From the NCBI RefSeq assembly GCF_003205195.1, contig NZ_QJRY01000001.1, positions 992,001 to 1,056,000 of the forward strand: DNA of 64,000 nucleotides. The letters run 5' to 3'. Shown one piece after another: positions 1-8,689 of the stretch; positions within the stretch are counted from its first letter, which is position 1, and each line of letters opens with the position of its first letter. This DNA is from Peteryoungia wuzhouensis. GTDB taxonomy: Bacteria; Pseudomonadota; Alphaproteobacteria; Rhizobiales; Rhizobiaceae. The notes beneath the pieces were generated by a model that had not been told where the DNA came from, made no database searches, and was given only the letters and a program-made list of their open reading frames with translations. The position numbers and the translations under genes are program-made.

Positions 1-67
1 GGGCATGGGTGCCCGGATCATCGGGCCGGATGAGGTGCGCAAGAAGCTGAAGCTCACCAAGCGCTGA
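1..67 (+). CDS. C-terminal end of a probable beta-keto acid cleavage enzyme (BKACE), partial
   Basis: Only the last 21 codons are present, read in the frame that ends at the TGA at 65-67 (tail GARIIGPDEVRKKLKLTKR). A tail of this kind (xGARIxxPDEVRxxL) fits proteins of the BKACE family (3-keto-5-aminohexanoate cleavage enzymes). In rhizobial carnitine catabolism such an enzyme condenses 3-dehydrocarnitine with acetyl-CoA to give betainyl-CoA and acetoacetate, and its gene lies next to carnitine dehydrogenase, as here. The family call rests mostly on the neighbour; the visible peptide is too short to prove it. Confidence 0.5.
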   Translation, partial: GMGARIIGPDEVRKKLKLTKR

Positions 68-136
68 TGCCCCGCCCGTTCGCGGATGATCGCGGGGACG
101 GGTCACTCGACAAACCGAAATGCGGACGAGAACGTG

Positions 137-1624
137 ATGAGCAGAATTCAAAAAGCGGCCTGTATCGGCGGCGGTGTGATCGGCGGGGCCTGGGCAGCGC
201 GTTTCGTGCTGGCCGGCATCGACACGACGATCTTAGATCCGCATCCGGAAGCCGAGCGTATCATCGGCGAAGTGCTGGCCAATGCCGAGCGCGCCTATGA
301 AATGCTGACCATGGCGCCGCTGCCGCCCAAGGGGAAGCTCAGCTATGCCGCCTCGCTTGCGGAGGCGGTCGCGGGCGCCGACTGGATCCAGGAAAGCGTG
401 CCGGAACGCGTCGATCTCAAGCGCGGCGTGATCACCCAGATCGATGCGGCAGCCGACCCCAAGGCGCTGATCGGCTCCTCGACCTCCGGCATCCTGCCGA
501 CCGATCTGCAGCGCGACATGAAACATCCCGAGCGGATGTTCGTCGCGCATCCATACAATCCCGTCTATCTCCTGCCGCTTGCCGAACTCGTCGGCGGAGA
601 AAAGACCAGCCGCGCGGTGCTGGAAGACGCCAAGGCGAAACTCGCGCCGATCGGCATGAAGGGCGTGATCCTCAACAAGGAGATCGAGGGCTTTGTCGGC
701 GACCGGCTGCTGGAAGCGCTGTGGCGCGAGGCGCTCTGGCTGATCAAGGACGACATCTGCGACACCGAGACGCTCGATGACGTGATCCGCTATTCCTTCG
801 GCATGCGCTGGGCGCAGATGGGTCTGTTCGAAACCTATCGCATCGCAGGCGGCGAAGCGGGCATGCGGCATTTCCTCGCTCAGTTCGGCCCCTGCCTTTC
901 CTGGCCCTGGACCAAGCTCACCGATGTGGTCGATCTCAACGACGAACTCGTCGACAAGATCGCCGGGCAGTCAGACGCGCAATCCGGCGCGCGTGGCATC
1001 CGCGATCTCGAACGCATTCGCGATCAGAACCTCGTCGGCATCATGCAGGCCCTGAAGGCCGGCGATGCCGGGCAAGGTTGGGGTTCCGGCAAGCTGCTGG
1101 CCGATTTCGAGGCGCATCTCTGGTCATCCGCACCGGCACCGGCTGCGGCGGATGTTACGAAGCCGATCAAGCTTGCGGACTTCCGCGTGCACCCCTCCTG
1201 GGTCGACTACAACGGCCACATGACCGAATACCGCTACAGCCAGTGTTTTGCCGACAGCTCCGATGCACTGCTGCGGCTGATCGGCGTCGACATGGATTAC
1301 GTCTCAGCCGGCCACAGTTATTACACGGTCGAGAACCATCTGCGCCTGCTCGACGAGTGCAAGCTCGGCGACGCGCTCTCTGTCGACGTGCAATTGCTGC
1401 CCTCGGATGGCAAGAAGCTGCACAGCTTCTTCTGGCTTCGCCGCGCATCGGACAATGCGGTGGTCGCGACCTGCGAGCACCTGATGCTGCACGTCTCCTC
1501 GGCGGAAGGCAAAACCGTGCCTCCGCTGCCCGCGATCCTGTCAGAACTGGAACCGTTGCTCGCCGCGCATGCCCGCCTGCCTTTGCCCGAAGGCGCCGGC
1601 CGTCATGTGGGGCAGAAGAGGTAG
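137..1624 (+). CDS. lcdH: L-carnitine 3-dehydrogenase fused to a betainyl-CoA thioesterase domain
   Basis: This 495-residue protein has two parts. Residues 1-320 are a 3-hydroxyacyl-CoA dehydrogenase fold with an NAD-binding loop GGGVIGG at residues 11-17. From about residue 342 there is a hot-dog thioesterase domain (VHPSWVDYNGHMTEYRYSQCF, with the Asp-x-Asn-Gly-His-Met stretch). Rhizobial L-carnitine dehydrogenases have exactly this fusion: the first part oxidises L-carnitine to 3-dehydrocarnitine with NAD, the second hydrolyses the betainyl-CoA made by the BKACE. The ATG at 137 is preferred over the upstream in-frame ATG at 86, because homologues begin just before the Rossmann strand. It sits between the BKACE remnant and an acyl-CoA dehydrogenase, all on one strand with short gaps. 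Confidence 0.88.
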   Translation: MSRIQKAACIGGGVIGGAWAARFVLAGIDTTILDPHPEAERIIGEVLANAERAYEMLTMAPLPPKGKLSYAASLAEAVAGADWIQESVPERVDLKRGVITQIDAAADPKALIGSSTSGILPTDLQRDMKHPERMFVAHPYNPVYLLPLAELVGGEKTSRAVLEDAKAKLAPIGMKGVILNKEIEGFVGDRLLEALWREALWLIKDDICDTETLDDVIRYSFGMRWAQMGLFETYRIAGGEAGMRHFLAQFGPCLSWPWTKLTDVVDLNDELVDKIAGQSDAQSGARGIRDLERIRDQNLVGIMQALKAGDAGQGWGSGKLLADFEAHLWSSAPAPAAADVTKPIKLADFRVHPSWVDYNGHMTEYRYSQCFADSSDALLRLIGVDMDYVSAGHSYYTVENHLRLLDECKLGDALSVDVQLLPSDGKKLHSFFWLRRASDNAVVATCEHLMLHVSSAEGKTVPPLPAILSELEPLLAAHARLPLPEGAGRHVGQKR

Positions 1625-1656
1625 CCGCATGTTGTTGAAGGCCGGAGGATAGCCGC

Positions 1657-2817
1657 ATGGATTTCGCCCTAAGCGCAGAGCAGCAGATGATCGTCGAGAC
1701 GGTCCGCGGCTTCGTGGAGAGCGAACTCTATCCGCTGGAGGACCAGGTCGAGAAACAAGGCTTCGTGCCGCCGGAAATGGGCTGGGAGATCGCGGTCAAG
1801 GTGAAGCAACTCGGTTTCTTCGCCTGCAACATGCCCGAAGAGGTCGGTGGTGGTGGCCTCGATCACCAGACCTTCACGCTGGTCGAACGCGAACTCGGCC
1901 GGGCCTCCATGGCGCTCACCGTGTTCTTCGGTCGCCCCTCCGGAATCCTCATGGGATGCAATGACGACCAGCGCGAACGCTACCTGCTGCCGGCCACGCG
2001 CGGCGACAAGTTCGATGCGCTGGCCATGACCGAGCCGGGTGCGGGTTCGGACCTGCGCGGCATGAGCTGCACCGCGCGCCCTGAAGGCGGGGACTGGGTG
2101 CTCAACGGCACCAAACATTTCATCAGCCATGCCAATATCGCCGATTTTGTCATCGTCTTCGTCGCGACCGGTGAGGAGGAAACACCAAAGGGGGTGAAGA
2201 AGCTGATCACCTGTTTCCTCGTCGATCGCGGCACGCCCGGCTTCACCATCCGGGACGGTTATTCCTCGGTCTCGCATCGCGGCTACAAGAACTGCATCCT
2301 CGATTTCGACGATTGCCGCCTGCCCTCGGCCCAGATCCTTGGCGAGGTCCACAAGGGTTTCGAGCTGGCCAATGCCTGGCTCTACGGCACGCGATTGACG
2401 GTGGCCGCGAGCTGCGTCGGCCGAGCGCGGCGGGTCTTCGACCTCGCGGTCCCCTACGCCGCCGAGCGACACCAGTTCGGCAAGCCGATCGGCGCGAACC
2501 AGGGGGTGTCGTTCAAACTCGCCGACATGATCACCGAGATCGATGCGGCGGACTATCTGACGCTCGCCGCCGCCTGGCGCCTCGATCAGGGCCTGCCGGC
2601 CAATCGCGAGATCGCATCCGCCAAGCTCTATGCCTCGGAAATGCTGGCGCGGGTCACCGACGAAGCGATCCAGATCCATGGCGGCATGGGGCTGATGGAC
2701 GACCTGCCACTGGCGCGCTTCTGGCGCGACGCGCGGGTGGAGCGGATCTGGGACGGCACCTCGGAAATCCAGCGCCACATCATTAGCCGCGATCTGTTGC
2801 GGCCGTTCGGAGCGTGA
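1657..2817 (+). CDS. Acyl-CoA dehydrogenase, possibly gamma-butyrobetainyl-CoA dehydrogenase
   Basis: The 386-residue protein has the full acyl-CoA dehydrogenase layout: N-terminal helical domain, the FAD/substrate stretch AMTEPGAGSDLRGM near residue 125, and the C-terminal IQIHGGMGLMDDLP and GTSEIQRHIISRDLL motifs. A GGAGG site lies 8 bases before the ATG. The enzyme should introduce a trans-2,3 double bond into an acyl-CoA and pass electrons to electron-transfer flavoprotein. Next to CaiD and carnitine dehydrogenase the likely substrate is gamma-butyrobetainyl-CoA, giving crotonobetainyl-CoA; this is inferred from context. The position that holds the catalytic Glu in short- and medium-chain enzymes (YEGTS) reads WDGTS here, placing Asp at about residue 366. 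Confidence 0.85.
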   Translation: MDFALSAEQQMIVETVRGFVESELYPLEDQVEKQGFVPPEMGWEIAVKVKQLGFFACNMPEEVGGGGLDHQTFTLVERELGRASMALTVFFGRPSGILMGCNDDQRERYLLPATRGDKFDALAMTEPGAGSDLRGMSCTARPEGGDWVLNGTKHFISHANIADFVIVFVATGEEETPKGVKKLITCFLVDRGTPGFTIRDGYSSVSHRGYKNCILDFDDCRLPSAQILGEVHKGFELANAWLYGTRLTVAASCVGRARRVFDLAVPYAAERHQFGKPIGANQGVSFKLADMITEIDAADYLTLAAAWRLDQGLPANREIASAKLYASEMLARVTDEAIQIHGGMGLMDDLPLARFWRDARVERIWDGTSEIQRHIISRDLLRPFGA

Positions 2818-3029
2818 TGATGCCACAAAGCTCCTCCCCCGCGATCACCGCTCTCCCCCACTCCTCCCCCGGATGGCCAGAGGCCCCGTATCAGGGTCTG
2901 TGGCTGAGCTGCGACCCCGACCTCTCGGTATCCGAACTGCCGGAAGGCACGGAGCCGTTGGCGCTTTTCCAGGCGATCCGGCTCGGTTACTTCCTGACAG
3001 ACCGATGGCTCGGCAGGGGGCTTGGATGA
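2817..3029 (+). CDS. Small unknown ORF coupled to both neighbours
   Basis: A 70-codon frame lies exactly between the acyl-CoA dehydrogenase and the acyl-CoA synthetase. Its ATG at 2817 overlaps the upstream stop (TGATG) and its TGA overlaps the downstream ATG (ATGA at 3026-3029), the usual sign of translational coupling. A GTG at 2814 and an ATG at 2820 are alternative starts. The second half (LWLSCDPDLSVSELP, then LALFQAIRLGYFLTDRWLGRG) looks like ordinary protein, while the first 25 residues are low in complexity. I do not recognise a family. It could be a real small operon protein or just the spacer between two genes. Confidence 0.42.
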   Translation: MMPQSSSPAITALPHSSPGWPEAPYQGLWLSCDPDLSVSELPEGTEPLALFQAIRLGYFLTDRWLGRGLG

Positions 3030-5092
3030 CGACAGACGCCCGCGCGCCGCTCTCCCGCCTGATCCGCCCTGAAACCATCGCTGTCTTCGGCGGCAAGGAG
3101 GCGGCGCGGGTGGTGGAACAGTGCGTCAAGGCGGGCTATCGCGGCCAGATCTGGCCGGTTCATCCGACGCGGGATACGGTTCATGGCCATCCTTGCTACC
3201 GGTCGGTTGCCGACCTTCCCGGCGCACCCGACGCCGCCTTTGTCGGGGTCAATCGTGCCCTCACGGTCGAGATCCTGCGCGACCTCAGCCAGCGGGGTGC
3301 CGGCGGCGCGATCTGTTATGCCTCCGGTTTTGCCGAAGCCGTGCAGGAACTGCCGGATGGCCCTGCCCTGCAGGCCGAACTCGTGGCTGCCGCCGGCACC
3401 ATGGCCATGCTCGGCCCCAATTGCTACGGCTTCATCAACATGCTGGACGACGCCCTGCTCTGGCCCGACCAGCACGGCATGAAACATGTCGACCGGGGCG
3501 TGGCGATCCTCACCCAGTCCTCGAACATCGCGCTCAACATCACGATGCAGGCCAGAGGCTTGCCGATCGCCTATCTGATGACGGCCGGCAATCAGGCCCA
3601 GACCGGTTTGTCGGCCCTTGCGGCCGCAGCGGTAGAGGACGAGCGGGTCACGGCCGTCGGCCTTCATATCGAGAGCTTCGATAATCTCGAAGACCTGCAA
3701 CATCTCGCGGCCCGCGCCCGCGCGCTCAGCAAACCCGTGGTGGCGCTAAAAGTCGGCAAGTCTGCCGCCGCACAGCGCGCGACGCTGTCGCACACCGCCT
3801 CCCTGGCCGGCAACGACCGGGTGTCCTCGGCGCTCCTGAAGCGTCTCGGCATCGGCCGCGTGCAGTCGTTGCCGCAAATGCTGGAAACGCTGAAGCTGCT
3901 GCATGTCTGCGGTCCGCTCTCCGCCAACACAGTCTCGGCCATGAGCTGTTCGGGCGGCGAGGCCTCGCTGATGGCGGATGCGGGCGTCGACAAGGCGGTC
4001 GAGTTCCGGGATCTCAAACCCGAACAATTCCCGGCACTGCGCGACACGCTCGGTGCCATGGTGACACTCTCCAATCCGCTCGACTACCACACCTTCGTCT
4101 GGGGCCACCGCGCACGGCAGGCGGACGCCTTCTCGACCGTGATGGGCGGCGACTATGGGATCAATCTCGTCGTTCTCGATTTTCCGCGCGGCGATCGCTG
4201 CGATGCAGGTGACTGGATGACAACCGTCGACGCGGTACTCGACGCAAAGCGGCGAACGGGTGCAGCAACCGGCATCGTCGCAAGCCTTGGCGAAACCATG
4301 CCGGAGGCGGACGCCACGCGCCTCATCGGCGAAGGCGTCGTGCCTTTCTGCGGCATCGACGAGGCGCTTGCCGCCATCGAAATTGCCCATGGCGTCCATG
4401 CCGCCTGGGCGCGACAGGCTCCCGCGCCGCTGCTCACCGCCCCCGCCGTGGCAACCGAGATCCAGTCTCTCTACGAAGACCGCGCCAAACCCATGCTCGC
4501 CGCTTTTGGCGTCAGTGTCCCCTATGGCCTGATCGCCCGCAATGCCGATCAGGCGGTTTCGGTGGCCGATCGGCTCGGCTATCCCGTAGCCGTCAAGGGC
4601 ATTGGCATTGCTCACAAAAGCGATGTCGGCGCCGTGCGGCTCAACATCAGAAGCGCGTCGGAGGTCTTCGCGGCGGCCACGGCCATGTCTTCGATTGCTG
4701 ACCGCTTTCTTGTGGAAAAAATGGCACCGAAGCCCGTGGCAGAGCTGATCGTCGGCGCGCTGCGCGATCCCGTGGTCGGCCCGGTTCTAACCCTTGGTGC
4801 CGGAGGGGTTCTCGTCGATCTCATCGATGACAGCACGATCCTCCTGCTTCCCACAAACCCTGCCGAAATCGGCAAGGCAATCGACGGCTTGAGGGTTTCG
4901 AAGCTGATCGCGGGGTATCGCGGCGGGCCGCCGGGCGATAAGAATGCATTGGTGCAACTCGTCGCCTGTGTCGCAGATTATGTCGCAGACAACGCAACGA
5001 GACTGGAAGAACTGGATCTTAATCCGGTTCTGGTGCTGCCGGAAGGTGAGGGCGTGATCGCCGTCGATGCCTTCATCCGGACAAGGAGCTGA
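3026..5092 (+). CDS. ADP-forming acyl-CoA synthetase (acetate-CoA ligase family)
   Basis: The 688-residue protein carries, in order, a CoA-binding Rossmann domain (RPETIAVFGGKEAARVVEQC near residue 15), two succinyl-CoA-ligase-like flavodoxin domains (LTQSSNIALNI; SHTASLAGND with the phosphohistidine region), and a C-terminal ATP-grasp domain (GYPVAVKGIGIAHKSDVGAV, ending ATRLEELDLNPVLVLPEG). This is the nucleoside-diphosphate-forming acyl-CoA synthetase architecture, distinct from AMP-forming CaiC. In this operon it probably charges gamma-butyrobetaine or crotonobetaine with CoA, though that substrate is an inference. The start at 3026 overlaps the small ORF by ATGA; a longer in-frame extension to 2873 would overlap that ORF heavily and looks spurious. 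It is followed after 4 bases by caiD. Confidence 0.85.
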   Translation: MTTDARAPLSRLIRPETIAVFGGKEAARVVEQCVKAGYRGQIWPVHPTRDTVHGHPCYRSVADLPGAPDAAFVGVNRALTVEILRDLSQRGAGGAICYASGFAEAVQELPDGPALQAELVAAAGTMAMLGPNCYGFINMLDDALLWPDQHGMKHVDRGVAILTQSSNIALNITMQARGLPIAYLMTAGNQAQTGLSALAAAAVEDERVTAVGLHIESFDNLEDLQHLAARARALSKPVVALKVGKSAAAQRATLSHTASLAGNDRVSSALLKRLGIGRVQSLPQMLETLKLLHVCGPLSANTVSAMSCSGGEASLMADAGVDKAVEFRDLKPEQFPALRDTLGAMVTLSNPLDYHTFVWGHRARQADAFSTVMGGDYGINLVVLDFPRGDRCDAGDWMTTVDAVLDAKRRTGAATGIVASLGETMPEADATRLIGEGVVPFCGIDEALAAIEIAHGVHAAWARQAPAPLLTAPAVATEIQSLYEDRAKPMLAAFGVSVPYGLIARNADQAVSVADRLGYPVAVKGIGIAHKSDVGAVRLNIRSASEVFAAATAMSSIADRFLVEKMAPKPVAELIVGALRDPVVGPVLTLGAGGVLVDLIDDSTILLLPTNPAEIGKAIDGLRVSKLIAGYRGGPPGDKNALVQLVACVADYVADNATRLEELDLNPVLVLPEGEGVIAVDAFIRTRS

Positions 5093-5096
5093 ACGC

Positions 5097-5879
5097 GTGA
5101 CCGAGCCGATCCGCACCCGCCGTGAGAACGCCGTGCTCGAGGTGACGATCGATCGCCCCAAGGCCAATGCCGTGGATCTCGCCACCAGCCGGATCATGGG
5201 CGAAATCTTCGCAAACTTCCGTGACGACGACACATTGAGGGTTGCCATCATCACGGGTGCGGGCCAAAAATTCTTCTGTCCCGGCTGGGACCTGAAGGCG
5301 GCCGCGGGCGGCGATGCGGTCGATGGCGACTATGGGGTCGGCGGCTTCGGCGGCCTGCAGGAACTGCGCGATCTCAACAAGCCGGTCATTGCGGCGATCA
5401 ATGGCATCTGTTGCGGCGGCGGCCTCGAAATCGCGCTGTCCGCCGATCTCATTCTCGCCGCCGATCATGCCACCTTCGCGCTGCCGGAGATCCGCTCGGG
5501 CACGGTGGCCGATGCCGCCTCGATCAAGCTGCCGAAGCGCATCCCTTATCATATCGCCATGGACATGCTTTTGACCGGCCGCTGGCTGGATGCCGTGGAA
5601 GCCCATCGCTGGGGCTTCGTCAACGAGATCCTGCCCTCGGAAGCCCTGATGGAGCGGGCCTGGGCACTGGCGCGGCTCCTCGAAAGCGGCCCGCCGCTCG
5701 TCTATGCCGCGATCAAGGAGATCGTGCGCGATGCCGAGGGCCGCGATTTTCAGTCGACCATGAACAAGATCACCAAGCGGCAATACCGCACGGTGGACGT
5801 GCTTTACGGAAGCGAAGACCAGATCGAAGGCGCGCGCGCCTTTGCCGAGAAACGCGATCCCGTGTGGAAAGGAAGATAG
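5097..5879 (+). CDS. caiD: Crotonobetainyl-CoA hydratase / carnitinyl-CoA dehydratase
   Basis: The 260-residue protein is a crotonase very close to enterobacterial CaiD: DRPKANAVD near residue 20, RVAIITGAGQKFFCPGWDLKAAA at 48-70, and an ending AFAEKRDPVWKGR that matches CaiD. The oxyanion-hole GGG at 107-109 and both catalytic glutamates (E111 in GGGLEIALS, and the Glu of FALPEIRSG) are present. It should hydrate crotonobetainyl-CoA to L-carnitinyl-CoA. The GTG at 5097 is chosen as start because AAGGAG lies 8 bases upstream; the longer frame from 5067 runs into the previous gene. It is the last gene of the betaine operon before a 115-base gap. Confidence 0.88.
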   Translation: MTEPIRTRRENAVLEVTIDRPKANAVDLATSRIMGEIFANFRDDDTLRVAIITGAGQKFFCPGWDLKAAAGGDAVDGDYGVGGFGGLQELRDLNKPVIAAINGICCGGGLEIALSADLILAADHATFALPEIRSGTVADAASIKLPKRIPYHIAMDMLLTGRWLDAVEAHRWGFVNEILPSEALMERAWALARLLESGPPLVYAAIKEIVRDAEGRDFQSTMNKITKRQYRTVDVLYGSEDQIEGARAFAEKRDPVWKGR

Positions 5880-5994
5880 ATTTCCAGCAGCCGCGTGAGG
5901 GCCCGGCGATCGGCCCGAGTGCGACATTCAACGATCGCCGCCGTCACGGATAAAAATGCCGGACGCATAACCAACCAGAACAAGGGAACAGACG

Positions 5995-7578
5995 ATGAGC
6001 AACGACAAATTCTTCTCCAGCCTCACCTCGGCGGCCTTGAGCCGTCGCGAATTCATGGGCCGCGCCATGGCCGCCGGCCTGACGCTGACGGCCGCCAGCT
6101 CGCTTTACGCCACCAGCGCTTCCGCCCAGGAACCCAAGCGCGGCGGCAATCTGAAGCTCGGCCTCGAAGGCGGCTCGGCCACCGACAGCAAGGACCCGGC
6201 CAAATTCCTGTCGCAGTTCATGTTCTGCATCGGCCGCTGCTGGGGCGACATGCTGGTCGAAAGCGATCCCTTGACCGGCGCTGCCGTACCGGCACTCGCC
6301 GAAAGCTGGGAGCCTTCGGCCGATGCCGCGACCTGGACCTTCACCATCCGCAAGGGCGTGCAGTTCCATGACGGCAAGGAACTGACCATCGACGACGTCG
6401 TGGCCACCTTGAAGCGCCACACCGACGAGAAGTCGGAATCCGGCGCGCTCGGCGTGATGAAGTCGATCAAGGAGATCAAGAAGGACGGCGACAAGCTGGT
6501 CCTGGTGCTCACCGAAGGCAATGCCGACCTGCCGCTGCTCTTGACCGACTATCACCTCGTCATCCAGCCGAACGGCGGTTACGACGATCCGCTCGCCTCG
6601 ATCGGCACCGGCCCTTACAAGCTCACCAGCTTCGAAGCCGGCGTGCGCGCCACGCTGGAGCGCAACACCGCCGACTGGCGTTCGGACCGCGGCTATGTCG
6701 ACACGATCGAGATCATCGGCATGAACGATGCGACCGCCCGCATTGCGGCCCTCGCCTCCGGCCAGGTGCATTTCATCAACCGCGTCGATCCGAAGACGGT
6801 GGACATGCTGAAGCGCGCGCCGACGGTCGAGATCCTCTCGACATCAGGTCGCGGCCACTATGTCTTCATCATGCATTGCAACACCGCGCCGTTCGACAAC
6901 AACGACCTGCGGCTGGCGCTGAAATATGCCATGGACCGCGAAGCCATGGTCGAGACCGTGCTCGGCGGTTACGGCAAGGTCGGCAACGACTTCCCGATCA
7001 ACAGCACCTATGCCCTCTTCCCCGAGGGAATCGAGCAGCGGACCTATGATCCGGACAAGGCCGCCTTCCACTACAAGAAATCAGGTCATTCCGGCCCGGT
7101 CCTCCTGCGCACGTCGGAAGTCGCCTTCCCCGGTGCCGTCGACGCCGCAGTGCTCTACCAGGGCAGTGCCCAGAAGGCCGGCATCGAGATCGAGGTGAAG
7201 CGCGAGCCGGGTGACGGCTACTGGTCGAATGTCTGGAACGTCCAGCCCTTCTCGACCTCCTATTGGGGCGGCCGTCCGACCCAGGACCAGATGTATTCCA
7301 CGGCCTACCTTTCGACCGCCGACTGGAACGACACCCGTTTCCTGCGTCCGGACTTCGACAAGATCCTGCTCCAGGCGCGCGCCGAACTCGACGAGGGAAA
7401 GCGCAAGGACATGTATCGCGAGATGGCGATGATGGTGCGCGACGAGGGTGGCCTGATCCTGCCGATGTTCAACGATTTCGTGAACGCCGCGCAGAAGTCG
7501 GTCAAGGGTTACGTCCACGACATCGGCAACGACATGTCGAACGGCTATGTCGCAACCCGCGTCTGGCTGGACGCCTGA
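5995..7578 (+). CDS. ABC transporter periplasmic substrate-binding protein, family 5
   Basis: The 527-residue protein begins with a twin-arginine export signal (SRREFMG at residues 16-22, hydrophobic stretch, cleavage near ATSASA-QE). The mature part is a family 5 solute-binding protein, the dipeptide/oligopeptide/opine type: lobe motifs LAESWEPSADAATWTFTIRK and the following VQFHDGKELT are typical. It delivers a ligand to the two permeases downstream. Proteins of this family bind peptides, opines and some other cationic molecules. Following caiD directly, it might import a betaine, but the adjacent CocE-type hydrolase points as much to peptides. A GGGA ribosome site lies before the ATG. A hairpin follows the gene. 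Confidence 0.88.
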   Translation: MSNDKFFSSLTSAALSRREFMGRAMAAGLTLTAASSLYATSASAQEPKRGGNLKLGLEGGSATDSKDPAKFLSQFMFCIGRCWGDMLVESDPLTGAAVPALAESWEPSADAATWTFTIRKGVQFHDGKELTIDDVVATLKRHTDEKSESGALGVMKSIKEIKKDGDKLVLVLTEGNADLPLLLTDYHLVIQPNGGYDDPLASIGTGPYKLTSFEAGVRATLERNTADWRSDRGYVDTIEIIGMNDATARIAALASGQVHFINRVDPKTVDMLKRAPTVEILSTSGRGHYVFIMHCNTAPFDNNDLRLALKYAMDREAMVETVLGGYGKVGNDFPINSTYALFPEGIEQRTYDPDKAAFHYKKSGHSGPVLLRTSEVAFPGAVDAAVLYQGSAQKAGIEIEVKREPGDGYWSNVWNVQPFSTSYWGGRPTQDQMYSTAYLSTADWNDTRFLRPDFDKILLQARAELDEGKRKDMYREMAMMVRDEGGLILPMFNDFVNAAQKSVKGYVHDIGNDMSNGYVATRVWLDA

Positions 7579-7621
7579 TTGTCGGAAACGACAGGCGCCG
7601 GACGCACTGCTCCGGTCAATC

Positions 7622-7648
7622 GGCCCGCGCACATGAGGTACGCGGGCC
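7622..7648 (+). promoter_or_regulatory. Intercistronic hairpin after the binding-protein gene
   Basis: GGCCCGCG (7622-7629) and CGCGGGCC (7641-7648) form a perfect 8-base-pair stem with an 11-base loop, followed by ATACCCGTTTTT. It lies between the binding-protein gene and its first permease. Such hairpins commonly protect the upstream message or partly stop transcription so that more binding protein than permease is made. Confidence 0.5.
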
Positions 7649-7681
7649 ATACCCGTTTTTCTGGATAGCGGCTGGAATCCC

Positions 7682-8689
7682 ATGACCCAATCAACCGATG
7701 CCGGCGGTCCGCCGGGTCTGACTTTATACCAGCGGTATCCGCTGATCGTCCTGGTGATGCAGCGCCTGGCGCTCAGCATGCTGCTGCTGCTGGCCGTCTC
7801 CATGCTGATCTATGGCGGTGTCGAAGCCCTGCCCGGCGATTTTGCCACCACCTATCTCGGCCAGTCGGCCACGCCCCAGGCGGTCGCCAATATCCGTGCC
7901 GATCTCGGCCTCGACCGGCCGATCGTCACCCGCTATTTCGAATGGCTCGGCGGCGCCCTGCAGGGCGATTTCGGCACGTCGTGGGCAAGCCGCAACTCGG
8001 TCACCGAACAGATCGGCAAGCGGCTCGGCAATTCGCTGTATCTGGCGGCTCTCGCCGCCGCCATCTCGGTCCCACTCGCCGTCGGTCTCGGCATGCTCGC
8101 GGTCCACTTCCGCAACCGCACGCCGGATCGCATCATCAACGTGATCTCGCTTGCCGCCATCTCGCTGCCGGAATTCTTCATCGGCTATCTCTTGATCCTG
8201 GTCTTTGCCATCAACCTCAACATCGCGACCTTCCCGTCGACGGTGCATGACGGCATGGCGCTTGCCGACCGGCTGAAGGCCATGGCGCTGCCGACGGCGA
8301 CGCTCGTCCTCGTCGTGCTCGCCCACATGATGCGCATGACCCGTGCCGCCATCCTCTCGGTCATGTCGTCGGCCTATATGGAAACCGCAGAACTCAAGGG
8401 TCTCTCGGCGCTTCGCGCCATCGTCAAGCACGCCGCCCCGAACGCGATTGCCCCGATCGTCAACGTCGTCGCGCTCAACCTCGCCTATCTCGTCGTCGGT
8501 GTCGTCGTCGTCGAAGTGGTCTTCGTCTATCCCGGCATGGGCCAGTACATGGTCGATGCAGTCACCGTGCGCGACATGCCCGTCGTCCAGGCCTGCGGCC
8601 TGATCTTCGCGGCCGTCTACATCTTCCTCAACATGCTGGCCGACATCATCGCGATTGTCGCCAATCCGAGACTGAGGCATCCGCGATGA
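7682..8689 (+). CDS. ABC transporter permease, DppB/OppB type
   Basis: The 335-residue protein has an N-terminal membrane segment (VMQRLALSMLLLLAVSMLIYGG), the large periplasmic loop usual in DppB-like permeases (LGLDRPIVTRYFEWLGGALQGDFGTSW), and several more membrane helices. The coupling loop with the EAA-type motif is ETAELKGLSALRAIVKHAAPNAIAPIV near residue 235. It should form the inner-membrane channel together with the next gene. The downstream permease start overlaps its stop by ATGA, so the two are translated together. The substrate is set by the binding protein upstream and is not known. Confidence 0.88.
   Translation: MTQSTDAGGPPGLTLYQRYPLIVLVMQRLALSMLLLLAVSMLIYGGVEALPGDFATTYLGQSATPQAVANIRADLGLDRPIVTRYFEWLGGALQGDFGTSWASRNSVTEQIGKRLGNSLYLAALAAAISVPLAVGLGMLAVHFRNRTPDRIINVISLAAISLPEFFIGYLLILVFAINLNIATFPSTVHDGMALADRLKAMALPTATLVLVVLAHMMRMTRAAILSVMSSAYMETAELKGLSALRAIVKHAAPNAIAPIVNVVALNLAYLVVGVVVVEVVFVYPGMGQYMVDAVTVRDMPVVQACGLIFAAVYIFLNMLADIIAIVANPRLRHPR

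Noticed and set aside
67..300. 77-codon frame overlapping the carnitine dehydrogenase start
   Set aside because: It is an out-of-frame Arg-rich shadow of the well-supported dehydrogenase.
1669..2826. 385-codon open frame antisense to the acyl-CoA dehydrogenase
   Set aside because: Its translation is rich in Arg, His and Gly and has no recognisable domain, whereas the plus strand encodes a full enzyme. Long antisense frames are expected in GC-rich genes.
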